NCBI RefSeq assembly: GCF_019710575.1
Contig: NZ_JAHWFK010000063.1
Coordinates: 1 to 64,000, forward strand
DNA: 64,000 nt
Source: Paractinoplanes polyasparticus
GTDB lineage: Bacteria; Actinomycetota; Actinomycetes; Mycobacteriales; Micromonosporaceae
Direction of reading: 5' to 3'
Shown piece after piece: positions 16,942 to 24,229 of this stretch (position 1 is the stretch's first letter; each line of letters starts with the position of its first letter). Made by a program: the position numbers and the translations under genes. The notes under the pieces were generated by a model. It saw nothing but the letters and a program-made list of their open reading frames with translations. It was not told where the DNA came from and made no database searches.

Positions 16942-17835
16942 GTGCTCATGATCGAAACGCCCGACCTGCCGCTGCCGGGCCGGGGCGCCACCGCGGAACG
17001 CCTCCGGCGTCTGGCCGAGCTGGGGCGGGCCGATCCGGTCGCGGCCCGGCTGGGTGAGGGCCACGCGGACGCGGTGGCGATCCGGGCCGAGCTGGGCGCC
17101 GAGGGCGACGGCGGGCGCTGGGGCGTGTGGGCTGCCGTTCCCCGCTCGATCCGGGCTGTACGCGACGGTGACGGCTGGCGGGTGAACGGCGAGCGGCCCT
17201 GGTGCTCGGGGGCCGGCTGGTGCACCCACGCGCTGGTCACCGCCGAGGCCGAGGACGGCATCCGGCTGTTCGCGGTGGCGAACGAGGCGCCGTACGCCGT
17301 CCCGCTCGACGGCACCTGGCCGGCGGTGGGCATGGCGGCCAGCGACAGCCGCACGATCCGGTTCACCGACGCCCCGGCCCGCCCGGTCGGCGGCCCGGGC
17401 GAGTACGTGAACCGGCCCGGCTTCTGGCACGGCGGCATCGGCGTCGCCGCGTGCTGGTACGGCGGCGCCCTCGGCATCGCCGACGCCCTGTATGCCGCGG
17501 ACAAGGCTGACCCGCACACGCTGGCCCACCTCGGGGCGGTCGACGTTGCCCTGGGCGCTGCCCGTGCCGTGCTCCTGGAGGCGGCCGCCGTCATCGACGC
17601 CGACCCGCAGGCGGTTCAGCACCGGCTCGCGCTACGCGTGCGGGCCACCGTCGAGGCCGCCGCCACCGAGGTGATCGACCGGGTCGGACGCGCGCTCGGC
17701 GCCGGACCGTTGTGCCGCGACGAACGGCACGCCCGCCGGGTCGCCGACCTCACCGTCTACCTGCGGCAGAGCCACGCCGAGGCCGACCTGGAACAGCTCG
17801 GCGGCCTCGTGCGGAACGAGAAGTCGCCGTGGTGA
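16942..17835 (+). CDS. Acyl-CoA dehydrogenase-like protein, first gene of a four-gene operon
   Basis: A 297-residue protein with the middle beta-barrel and C-terminal helices of acyl-CoA dehydrogenases: GDGWRVNGERPWCSGAGWCTHALV, then GMAASDSRTIRFTDAPA and helices to the end. It is about 80 residues shorter than typical family members, mostly in the N-terminal helical domain, so the substrate and flavin pocket may be altered. GTG 16942 and ATG 16948 are both possible starts. Its stop overlaps the next start as GTGA. Family chemistry is flavin-dependent alpha,beta-desaturation of acyl thioesters; here the partner genes suggest a role on a glycan-linked or free acyl group, which is inference. 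Confidence 0.8.
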   Translation: MLMIETPDLPLPGRGATAERLRRLAELGRADPVAARLGEGHADAVAIRAELGAEGDGGRWGVWAAVPRSIRAVRDGDGWRVNGERPWCSGAGWCTHALVTAEAEDGIRLFAVANEAPYAVPLDGTWPAVGMAASDSRTIRFTDAPARPVGGPGEYVNRPGFWHGGIGVAACWYGGALGIADALYAADKADPHTLAHLGAVDVALGAARAVLLEAAAVIDADPQAVQHRLALRVRATVEAAATEVIDRVGRALGAGPLCRDERHARRVADLTVYLRQSHAEADLEQLGGLVRNEKSPW

Positions 17836-18551
17836 GGCCGATCGCCGGCGAGGGCACGGCCGAACAGACGTGGGCCGCGTGGCCGGCGATGGCGCAGTGG
17901 CCGGTCCTCGCGCTCGACGTGACCGAGCCGCCGCTGATCGTGGCCCCGCACCCGGACGACGAGATCCTCGGCCTGGCCGGCCTGATGGCGATGCTCGACG
18001 CGGCCGAACTCGTCGCCGTGACCGACGGCGAGGCATCGCACCCCCGGTCCACCGTGCACACCCAGCCCGAGCTGGCCGGAATCCGGCGTGCCGAGACCGC
18101 GGAGGCGTTGCGCCGCCTGGGACTGGGCGACGCGCCCGTCACCCGGCTCGGCCAGCCCGACGGCAAGATCGACGAGGAGGCGCTGGCCGCGGCCCTGACC
18201 GAGCGGCTGGCGCCGGGACGCTGGTGCCTGGCCACCTGGCGCGAGGACGGCCACCCCGACCACGAGGCGGTCGGCCGGGCCGCGGCCCGCGCGTGCGAGG
18301 CCACGGGCGCGGTGCTGCTGGAATACCCGATCTGGGCCTGGCACTGGGCCACGCCGGGCGACCCCCGGGTGCCATGGGATCGGGCGCACCGGATCGAGCT
18401 GAGCCCGGCCGCGCAGGCGGCGAAGGCGGCGGCCGTCGCCGCCTTCCCCAGCCAGATCGCGCCGCTCGGGCCCGAGCCGGGCGACGCGGCGATCCTCCCG
18501 CCGCACGTGCTGGCCCGCTTCGCCCGCCCGTTCGAAGTGGTGCTGCGATGA
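17832..18551 (+). CDS. PIG-L family deacetylase
   Basis: Zinc-dependent deacetylase of 239 residues, related to MshB and N-acetylglucosaminyl-PI deacetylase. The metal/catalytic motif APHPDDEILGLAGLM lies near residue 37 and the third metal ligand motif HPDHEAVGRA near residue 139. Family members remove acetyl groups from N-acetylglucosamine-type sugars. The GTG start at 17832 overlaps the preceding stop, and its own stop overlaps the methyltransferase ATG, showing tight translational coupling. The substrate is presumably made or modified by the glycosyltransferase and methyltransferase encoded next to it. Confidence 0.9.
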   Translation: MRPIAGEGTAEQTWAAWPAMAQWPVLALDVTEPPLIVAPHPDDEILGLAGLMAMLDAAELVAVTDGEASHPRSTVHTQPELAGIRRAETAEALRRLGLGDAPVTRLGQPDGKIDEEALAAALTERLAPGRWCLATWREDGHPDHEAVGRAAARACEATGAVLLEYPIWAWHWATPGDPRVPWDRAHRIELSPAAQAAKAAAVAAFPSQIAPLGPEPGDAAILPPHVLARFARPFEVVLR

Positions 18552-19156
18552 CCACGCCGCAGAGCTATTTCGAGCACATGTACGCCCGCAGCAGCGACCC
18601 GTGGAGCTTCGCGACCCGCTGGTACGACGCTCGTAAGCACGCCCTGACGGTGGCCTCGCTGCCGGCCCGCCGCTACCGGTCGGCGTTCGAGCCCGGCTGC
18701 TCGACCGGCATGCTCACCAGCCGGCTGGCCGAACGCTGCGATCGGGTGCTCGCGGTCGACGCCGTCCCGGCCGCGATCGCTTCGGCAGCCACCCACCTGG
18801 CCCCGTTCCCCCACGTCACCGTGCGCGCCGCCCGGATGCCCGCGGACTGGCCGGACGAGACGTTCGACCTGATCGTGCTGTCCGAGTTGGGCTACTACTT
18901 CGACGACCACGACCTGACGACGCTGATCGGACGGGCCGTCGCCTCGCTCGAACCGGGCGGCGACCTGGTGGCCGTGCACTGGCGACGCCCGGTCGAGGAG
19001 CACGCCCGGTCCGGCGACGACGTGCACAACCGGCTCGCGGCCACTCCCGGGCTGGCCCGGCAGGCCCGGCACGCCGAGGCCGACTTCCTGCTCGAGGTCT
19101 ACACCCGTACGCCACCGGAGCCCCGCTCAGTGGCACAGCGCGAGGGGCTTGCATGA
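18548..19156 (+). CDS. NodS-like SAM-dependent methyltransferase
   Basis: A 202-residue class I methyltransferase. It begins SYFEHMYARSSDPWSFATRWYD, the opening typical of NodS-like proteins, continues with the SAM loop FEPGCSTGMLTSRLAERC near residue 47, and has LSELGYYFDDHDL after the central strand. NodS itself N-methylates the deacetylated amino sugar of Nod factors. A parallel job here, methylating the amine exposed by the PIG-L enzyme, is attractive but unproven. Both ends overlap neighbours as ATGA. The strand and spacing place it third in the operon. Confidence 0.88.
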   Translation: MTTPQSYFEHMYARSSDPWSFATRWYDARKHALTVASLPARRYRSAFEPGCSTGMLTSRLAERCDRVLAVDAVPAAIASAATHLAPFPHVTVRAARMPADWPDETFDLIVLSELGYYFDDHDLTTLIGRAVASLEPGGDLVAVHWRRPVEEHARSGDDVHNRLAATPGLARQARHAEADFLLEVYTRTPPEPRSVAQREGLA

Positions 19157-19815
19157 ATCGGATCGCCGTCGTCGTCCCCGCGCACAACGAGCACGACCTG
19201 CTGCCGTCGTGCCTGGCCGCCTTGACCGCGGCCACCGCGCCGGTTCCGGTCGAGATCGTCGTGGTCGCCGACGCCTGCGCCGACGACACCGCCGCCCTCG
19301 CTGCCGAGGCCGGCGCGACCGTGGTGACCGTGGACGCCGCCAACGTCGGCCGGGCCCGCGCGGCCGGCATGGACCACGCGCTCCGGCACGGCCCGGACGG
19401 GCTCTGGCTGGCCACCACCGACGCCGACAGCCGGGTCGCGCCGGAATGGCTGCTGTGGCACCTCACGCACGCCGCGGCCGGCACCGACCTGCTGGCGGGC
19501 ACGGTCCTGGTCGACGACTGGGCGGCATGGCCGGCCGCGCTGCCCGGCCTCCACGACAGCCGGTACGCCACCACGGACGCTCACGTACACGGTGCCAACC
19601 TCGGCATCTCGGCTGCAACCTACCTCGCCGTGGGCGGTTTCCGGCCGATCGCGCACGACGAGGATCGCGACCTGATCACGCGGGTGCGGGCGGCCGGTCA
19701 CCGCGTGGTCAGCGACGCCACCTGCCCCGTGGTGACCAGCGCCCGCCCGGACGGCCGGGCGCCGCTGGGCTTCTCGGCCCACCTCACCGGACTGGCAGCC
19801 ACGCTCGCCGCCTAG
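19153..19815 (+). CDS. Family 2 glycosyltransferase
   Basis: A 220-residue GT-A glycosyltransferase, last gene of the operon. The nucleotide-sugar binding start is VVVPAHNEHDLLPSCL; the metal-binding DXD-like motif is TTDADSRVAPEW near residue 93, and the late acidic motif is HDEDRDLITRV in the acceptor region. It has no membrane segments, unlike NodC or hyaluronan synthases, so it probably acts on a soluble or lipid acceptor in the cytoplasm. Its ATG overlaps the methyltransferase stop. A bidirectional terminator follows immediately. Confidence 0.9.
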   Translation: MNRIAVVVPAHNEHDLLPSCLAALTAATAPVPVEIVVVADACADDTAALAAEAGATVVTVDAANVGRARAAGMDHALRHGPDGLWLATTDADSRVAPEWLLWHLTHAAAGTDLLAGTVLVDDWAAWPAALPGLHDSRYATTDAHVHGANLGISAATYLAVGGFRPIAHDEDRDLITRVRAAGHRVVSDATCPVVTSARPDGRAPLGFSAHLTGLAATLAA

Positions 19816-19816
19816 T

Positions 19817-19858
19817 GTCTGTTTCGCAGCGGGGCCGGGGCTGCGGCGCGAAACAGAC
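19817..19858. terminator. Bidirectional terminator after the glycosyltransferase operon
   Basis: GTCTGTTTCGC (19817-19827) pairs perfectly with GCGAAACAGAC (19848-19858); the loop is GC-rich and can extend the stem. It fills the 44 bases between two converging genes. Confidence 0.75.
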
Positions 19859-19859
19859 C

Positions 19860-20720
19860 CTAGAGCCCGTGCACGGCCAGCACGCCGGCCAGCGCCTTCG
19901 CGGGCACGCCGCGGCCGTCCGGACGGGGCCAGTGCACGCTGACCTCGTCGAAGCCCAGCGCGGCGAGCCGGCCGACGGTGTCGGCGTAGCGGTCGCGGCT
20001 CTCGAACGGCCAGTACGACTCGAGGCCCACGTTGACGATCCGGCGGATCCGGCGGCCCTCGAGCACCGCGTCGAGCTGCCCGGACTGCTTCTCCAGAGCG
20101 GCGAACCACTCGTCGGGGCCCACGGCGGGACCGTACGGGCCGTACGTGACCCAGGCCTGGCCGTGCCGGGCGACCAGGCGCAGCGAGCGCGGACCGGTGC
20201 CGGCCACGGTGAACGGCACCCGCGGCGTCTGCACACAGCCGGGCAGTTGGTGCGCGTCGATCGCGTGGTAGCGCTCGCCGTGGGCGGTGACGATCGGCTC
20301 GACCAGCAGCTTGTCGAGCAGACCGATCCACTCGGCGAAGCGGTCCATGCGCTCGCGCGGGGTCAGCGGCGGCTCGCCCAGCACCTGCGCGTCCAGGCTC
20401 TCGGTGCCGGCGCCCAGGCCGACCTCGAGGCGGCCGCCGCTGAGCTGGTCGAGGGTCATCAGCTCCTTGGCGAACGGCACCGGGTGGCGGTAGTTGGGCG
20501 TGGCGACCTGCACGCCGAGGCGGACCCGCTCGGTGGCCCCGGCCGCGGCGGCGAGCAGCGGCACGCAGCCGTACCAGGGGTTGTCGCGCAGCAGCGGCCA
20601 CGTCAGGTGGTCGTACGTCCAGACGGTGTGCACCCCGGCCCGCTCCGCCTCGACCACCTCGGCCAGCCAGGCGCTCGTGGGGTGACGGTCGGGGAGCACC
20701 AGCACCGACAGATCGGTCAT
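19860..20720 (-). CDS. LLM class F420-dependent oxidoreductase
   Basis: Luciferase-like TIM-barrel oxidoreductase of 286 residues: VWTYDHLTWP and VRLGVQVATPNYRHPVPFAKELMTLDQLSGGR are the cofactor-side motifs, with GLGAGTE next. The family uses coenzyme F420 in actinobacteria, or FMN. Its ATG overlaps the stop of the upstream ornithine-cyclodeaminase-family gene (ATGA at 20717-20720), so the two are one unit. A role in the hydroxyproline locus is suggested only by this coupling. The reaction is unknown. Confidence 0.82.
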   Translation of the reverse strand: MTDLSVLVLPDRHPTSAWLAEVVEAERAGVHTVWTYDHLTWPLLRDNPWYGCVPLLAAAAGATERVRLGVQVATPNYRHPVPFAKELMTLDQLSGGRLEVGLGAGTESLDAQVLGEPPLTPRERMDRFAEWIGLLDKLLVEPIVTAHGERYHAIDAHQLPGCVQTPRVPFTVAGTGPRSLRLVARHGQAWVTYGPYGPAVGPDEWFAALEKQSGQLDAVLEGRRIRRIVNVGLESYWPFESRDRYADTVGRLAALGFDEVSVHWPRPDGRGVPAKALAGVLAVHGL

Positions 20721-21589
20721 CCCAGCGCCTCCACTACTGCGGCCGCGATCACGAGGTCCTCCCAGCCCATCCCCACGGTCTTGATCAGCCTGGGCCGGGC
20801 GGGGGTGGTTCCCCGGACCAGGTCGGCGAAGGTCACGAGCTCAGTCTCGTCGAGGCCGGCCTGAATGATGTCACCGGCTTCCCGTACGGCCACCGCGCGC
20901 GACTCGACCAGCGCGCCGCAGCGTCGCACGGTCTCGGTGTCGACCTCGCGGGCCTCGGGCTCATGCGAACCGACGGCGACCACGACGGCGCCCGGTTTCA
21001 GCCGGCGACCGTCGAAGAGCGGCTCGCGCGCGGTGGTGCAGCAGGCCACGATGTCGGCGTCGGCCACCGCGTCCGCGTCGGCGGCCTCGGCCCGGGCTAT
21101 CGGCCCGACGAAGCGGGCGGTCCGCTCGTGGCTGCGCCCGATGACTCGTACGGAATCAATCGGACGCACTGCCCGCAGGGCCTCGATGTGACCGCGCGCC
21201 TGCGGGCCGGTGCCGAAGACGACGAGCTTGCTGGCGCCGGGCGGCGCGACGAGATCGACGCCGAGCGCCGAGACGGCCGGGGTGCGCAACGAGGTGAGCG
21301 CGGCGCCGTCGAGAACGGCCCGCGGCGCCAGCGTGGGCGCGTCGAACAGCACGTACGTGCCGTGGATGCGGGGCAGGCCACGGGCCGGGTTGCCGGGAGC
21401 GATGCCGACCAGTTTGACGCCGGCCAGGCGATCGTCACCGGACGGCATGATCAGCACCTCGCCGCCGCCGAGCGCCACCCGCGAGCGGGCCGGCTCGGAC
21501 TCGGGGTCGAGACCGCCGGCCAGGGCCTCGCGCAGGGCCTCGACCGCGCGTGGAAAGCCCAGCGCGAGCACCTGTTCGGCCGAGATCAT
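20717..21589 (-). CDS. Ornithine cyclodeaminase/mu-crystallin family, probable pyrroline-2-carboxylate reductase
   Basis: NAD(P)-dependent imine reductase fold of about 290 residues: RTPAVSALGVDL, the Rossmann motif VVFGTGPQARGHIEAL and TAREPLFDGRRLKPGAVVVAVG are characteristic. In hydroxyproline and proline-isomer catabolic loci, this family commonly reduces delta1-pyrroline-2-carboxylate to proline; true ornithine cyclodeaminase is the alternative. The start is placed at ATG 21589 (MISAEQVLALG), 12 residues inside the longest frame. It is divergent from the GntR gene with a 41-base gap that holds a palindromic operator. Confidence 0.78.
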   Translation of the reverse strand: MISAEQVLALGFPRAVEALREALAGGLDPESEPARSRVALGGGEVLIMPSGDDRLAGVKLVGIAPGNPARGLPRIHGTYVLFDAPTLAPRAVLDGAALTSLRTPAVSALGVDLVAPPGASKLVVFGTGPQARGHIEALRAVRPIDSVRVIGRSHERTARFVGPIARAEAADADAVADADIVACCTTAREPLFDGRRLKPGAVVVAVGSHEPEAREVDTETVRRCGALVESRAVAVREAGDIIQAGLDETELVTFADLVRGTTPARPRLIKTVGMGWEDLVIAAAVVEALG

Positions 21590-21594
21590 GGGCT

Positions 21595-21613
21595 GTACCA
21601 TGTCACATACCAC
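21595..21613. promoter_or_regulatory. Probable GntR operator, left half of hydroxyproline locus
   Basis: GTAccaTGTcACATACcAC is centred on 21604, between the divergent reductase and GntR genes. Its core ATGTCACAT is a perfect palindrome. Seventeen of 21 positions match the operator-like palindrome at 30775-30799 when the centres are aligned (shared pattern CTGTA-NNN-TGT-N-ACATAC-N-AC). Confidence 0.6.
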
Positions 21614-21630
21614 CAAGGGAGGCAACAGTC

Positions 21631-22299
21631 ATGACGTCACCGGTCATCGGCCCGCTGCGCACGGCAGGCAGCTTCCGCCAGCACGTGGAGGACGCGGTGG
21701 CCGCCGCCATTGTCTCCGGCGAGTTCGCCCCGGGCACGATGCTCACGGCCCCCACTCTGGCCGCCCGGTTCGACGTCTCCGCCACGCCCGTACGCGAAGC
21801 CCTGCTGAACCTCGAGAAGCGCGGCTTCGTCGAGATCGCCCGTAACAAGGGCTTCCGGGTCACCCAGGTCAGCGAGCACGACCTCACCCAGATCGTGCAG
21901 ATCCGCCAGTGGCTCGAGGCCCCGCCGATGCGGCTGCTGGCCGGCGCCCTGACCCCGCCCGACCTGTCCCGGCTGCGCGCCGAGGCCGACGCGATCGTGA
22001 TCAGCGCCGCCGCGTCCGACCTGCCGACCTACCTGACCGCCGACACGACGTTCCACCTGCATCTGCTCAGTCTCACCGGCAACGACCGGCTGGTCACGCT
22101 GGTCGGCGATCTGCGCCAGCAGACCCGCCTGGTCGGGCTGGCCACCATGCTGGGCTCGCCCGAACTGGCCGAGTCGTCGGCCGAACACCTCACGCTGCTC
22201 GACCTGCTCGAAGCGGGCGACGGCGCCGCCGCCGAAGAGCTCATGCGCCGCCACCTGGGCCACGTCACCGGCTGGTGGAGCGGGCGGGCCGAGCAATGA
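21631..22299 (+). CDS. GntR family regulator with FCD domain
   Basis: A 222-residue regulator. The winged helix occupies residues 10-75 (TLAARFDVSATPVREALLNLEKRGFVE), and the C-terminal helical FCD ligand domain includes ADTTFHLHLLSLTGNDRLV with the metal-ligand histidines and LLEAGDGAAAEELMRRHLGHV. GGGAGG eight bases upstream supports the ATG at 21631. The stop overlaps the ATG of the FAD dehydrogenase gene. Regulators of this subfamily commonly govern sugar-acid and amino-acid catabolism; here the ligand is probably hydroxyproline or a pathway intermediate. Confidence 0.9.
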   Translation: MTSPVIGPLRTAGSFRQHVEDAVAAAIVSGEFAPGTMLTAPTLAARFDVSATPVREALLNLEKRGFVEIARNKGFRVTQVSEHDLTQIVQIRQWLEAPPMRLLAGALTPPDLSRLRAEADAIVISAAASDLPTYLTADTTFHLHLLSLTGNDRLVTLVGDLRQQTRLVGLATMLGSPELAESSAEHLTLLDLLEAGDGAAAEELMRRHLGHVTGWWSGRAEQ

Positions 22300-23453
22300 A
22301 GGTGATCGTGGTGGGCGCCGGCATCGTCGGGGCCGCCGTCGCCCGCGAGCTGGCGGCCGCCGGGGTGTCGGTGACGGTCCTCGACCGCTCGGCGTCGGCC
22401 GGCGGCACCTCGTCCGCCGGCGAGGGCAACCTGCTGGTCTCCGACAAGGGCCCCGGCGCCGAACTGGCTCTGGCGCTGCGGTCGCTCACGCTGTGGCGTT
22501 CGATCCTGCCGGAGATCTCGGACAGCTTCCCCTCGATCGAGTACGAGGCCAAGGGCGGCCTGGTGGTCGCCACGACTCCCGCCGGTGCGACCGCTCTGCA
22601 CGCCTTCGCGGAGACGCAGCGGGCAGCGGGCGTCTCAGCGTCCTCCGTGAACGGCCTCGACTACGAGCCCGACCTGAACCCCGCCCACACCGCGGCGGTT
22701 CTCTACCCGCAGGACGCGCAGGTGCAACCCGCGATCGCGACCGAGGCCCTGCTGGCCGCCGCGCGGCGACACGGCGCGGTCGTACGCCAGGAGGTCGAGG
22801 TGCTCGGCCCGGTGCGCAGCGGCGAGCGGCTGTCCGGCGTGCTGACCTCGGACGGCGAGATCCACGCCGATCACGTGGTGGTGGCGGCCGGCCCGTGGTC
22901 GGGCGAGGCGGCGCGACGACTGGGCGTCGACCTGCCCGTACGCCCCCGCCGCGGCACGATCCTGGTCACCACCCGGATGCGCCGGCGGATCCACCACAAG
23001 GTCTACGACGCCGACTACGTGGGCGCGGTCGGCTCGGACGACGCCGCCCTGCAGACGTCCAGCGTGGTCGAGTCGACCGCGGCCGGCACCGTCCTGATCG
23101 GCTCGTCCCGCGAACGCCGCGGCTTCGACGAGCGGATCGAGGCCCGGGTCCTGTCCGCCGTCGCCGCCAAGGCCCTCGTGCTGTTCCCGTTCCTGACCGA
23201 CGTGGCAGTGATGCGAGCGTACGGCGGCTTCCGCCCCTTCGTCCCCGACCATCTGCCGGTCATCGGCCCCGACCCCCGCCGGCCCGGCCTGTGGCACGCG
23301 ACCGGCCACGAGGGCGCCGGCATCGTCCTCTCCACCGCCACCGGCGAACTGCTCACCGACCTGTTGCTGAACCGCCCGCCACGCGTGGACGCAGCCGCCT
23401 TCGCCGTCGACCGCCCCACCCTGCTCCCCCACCTGGAGCCCGCACGCGGCTGA
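22296..23453 (+). CDS. D-amino-acid-type FAD oxidoreductase, probable D-hydroxyproline dehydrogenase beta subunit
   Basis: DAO-family flavoprotein of 385 residues. The FAD-binding dinucleotide fold is at the N-terminus (VVGAGIVGAAVARELAAAG), and the C-terminal GHEGAGIVLSTATGELLTDLL is the second flavin contact. In three-subunit hydroxyproline dehydrogenases (HcnABC/OoxAB-like), this is the subunit oxidising cis-4-hydroxy-D-proline to the pyrroline. The other two subunit types are encoded about 7.3 kb away at 30801-32532. The gene is coupled to the GntR regulator by an ATGA overlap. Sarcosine or glycine oxidase activity is the alternative. Confidence 0.8.
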   Translation: MKVIVVGAGIVGAAVARELAAAGVSVTVLDRSASAGGTSSAGEGNLLVSDKGPGAELALALRSLTLWRSILPEISDSFPSIEYEAKGGLVVATTPAGATALHAFAETQRAAGVSASSVNGLDYEPDLNPAHTAAVLYPQDAQVQPAIATEALLAAARRHGAVVRQEVEVLGPVRSGERLSGVLTSDGEIHADHVVVAAGPWSGEAARRLGVDLPVRPRRGTILVTTRMRRRIHHKVYDADYVGAVGSDDAALQTSSVVESTAAGTVLIGSSRERRGFDERIEARVLSAVAAKALVLFPFLTDVAVMRAYGGFRPFVPDHLPVIGPDPRRPGLWHATGHEGAGIVLSTATGELLTDLLLNRPPRVDAAAFAVDRPTLLPHLEPARG

Positions 23454-23540
23454 GGTCTGCCACCACCCCGTAGGCGCCTCTCCTCGGCCGGGCGATGGGC
23501 TTCATCGGTCAGACCCACCAAGCAGCCTGGCCGTGTCGCA

Positions 23541-23566
23541 GTCGGGTTCGAGTCCCGCCCGCTCCA
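23541..23566 (+). other. tRNA 3'-end remnant (tRNA-Gly-like)
   Basis: GTCGGGTTCGAGTCCCG followed by CCCGCTCCA reads like the T-arm and the acceptor 3' strand with encoded CCA of an actinobacterial tRNA-Gly. The usual three bases between T-stem and acceptor strand are missing. No matching 5' acceptor, D-arm or anticodon arm lies upstream. Such 3' fragments are the usual attachment-site core of tRNA-integrating elements. It marks the left edge of the stretch that separates the hydroxyproline genes. Confidence 0.5.
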
Positions 23567-23580
23567 CTTTGATCTTGTAT

Positions 23581-23617
23581 GCGAACCGCCGGCCTTGATG
23601 ATGGGGCGGCGGTTCGC
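23581..23617 (+). terminator. Hairpin downstream of the tRNA remnant
   Basis: GCGAACCGCCG (23581-23591) is perfectly complementary to CGGCGGTTCGC (23607-23617), with a 15-base loop. It lies 15 bases after the tRNA-like CCA, as expected for the terminator of a former tRNA transcription unit. Confidence 0.55.
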
Positions 23618-23698
23618 CTTCGATTCTGGCCGTTGCGCCAGTGGGAAGCTGAACGTTGTGAACGCCGATGTGGGCGGACGCGGCTGGGTGAGCCGCTT

Positions 23699-23870
23699 CT
23701 ACTTGTCGAAGTAAATGGCCGTGGCGGGCCGCGATTTCCAGGTCGCCGCCACGGACGCGGTAGATGAGCCGGTGCTCGTCGTTGACGCGACGGGACGACC
23801 TGCGTCGCAGCCTCGTCGAGCGTGGGCTGCCACGGGATCGGGTCGACATCACGCACGGCCGGCAACGCCG
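23699..23870 (-). pseudogene. YoeB/Txe-type toxin remnant, frameshifted
   Basis: The frame containing SRRVNDEHRLIYRVRGGDLEIAARHG is the conserved C-terminal half of YoeB mRNA-interferase toxins, including the catalytic Glu/Arg/His region. One extra T near 23713 shifts GHYFDK-stop into a readthrough frame (GHLLRQ), and the segment before SRRVNDE continues in another frame (DVDPIPWQPTLDEAATQ), so at least two frameshifts are present. The N-terminus and a Phd/YefM antitoxin are not found. The copy is dead. Confidence 0.7.
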
Positions 23871-24229
23871 ATCGCAAGTACCGATAAAAAGCCGAAACTC
23901 TCGCTTGAGAATCCCGAAATCTTCTGTAAACCTGAATCCATCGAAGGACGTCATCGTTAACATCGGCTCGATCCGCCCAGATCGGTCACAAACCATCCCC
24001 CAAATCCGTCGTTGACAGCGCCGTCTCGGCGCACGCCGAACGGCCGTGCGCCGAGGCTGTCCACGTCGGCAACGATCAACCCTCAATCGCCGGAGGTGCG
24101 CCTCGATCAACTGGAGAACCGAGCATCTTCAGCCGCCGCCCCGTCCACCATGGCGGCTGATCCGCTCACCGTCAGCTCGGTTTGCCTGTCCCGCAATGGC
24201 TCGTCCATCCCCATCGTTGGAGGATCAAC
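23871..24229 (+). promoter_or_regulatory. Upstream region of the xylanase gene with CGAAACTCTCG motif
   Basis: This 360-base stretch has no credible gene. It is less GC-rich than the rest between 23880 and 23990. At 23893-23903 it contains CGAAACTCTCG, one base away from the CGAAACTTTCG palindrome found upstream of actinobacterial xylanase genes. GGAGGA at 24219-24224 is the ribosome site for the xylanase ATG. The promoter itself could not be placed with confidence. Confidence 0.4.
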
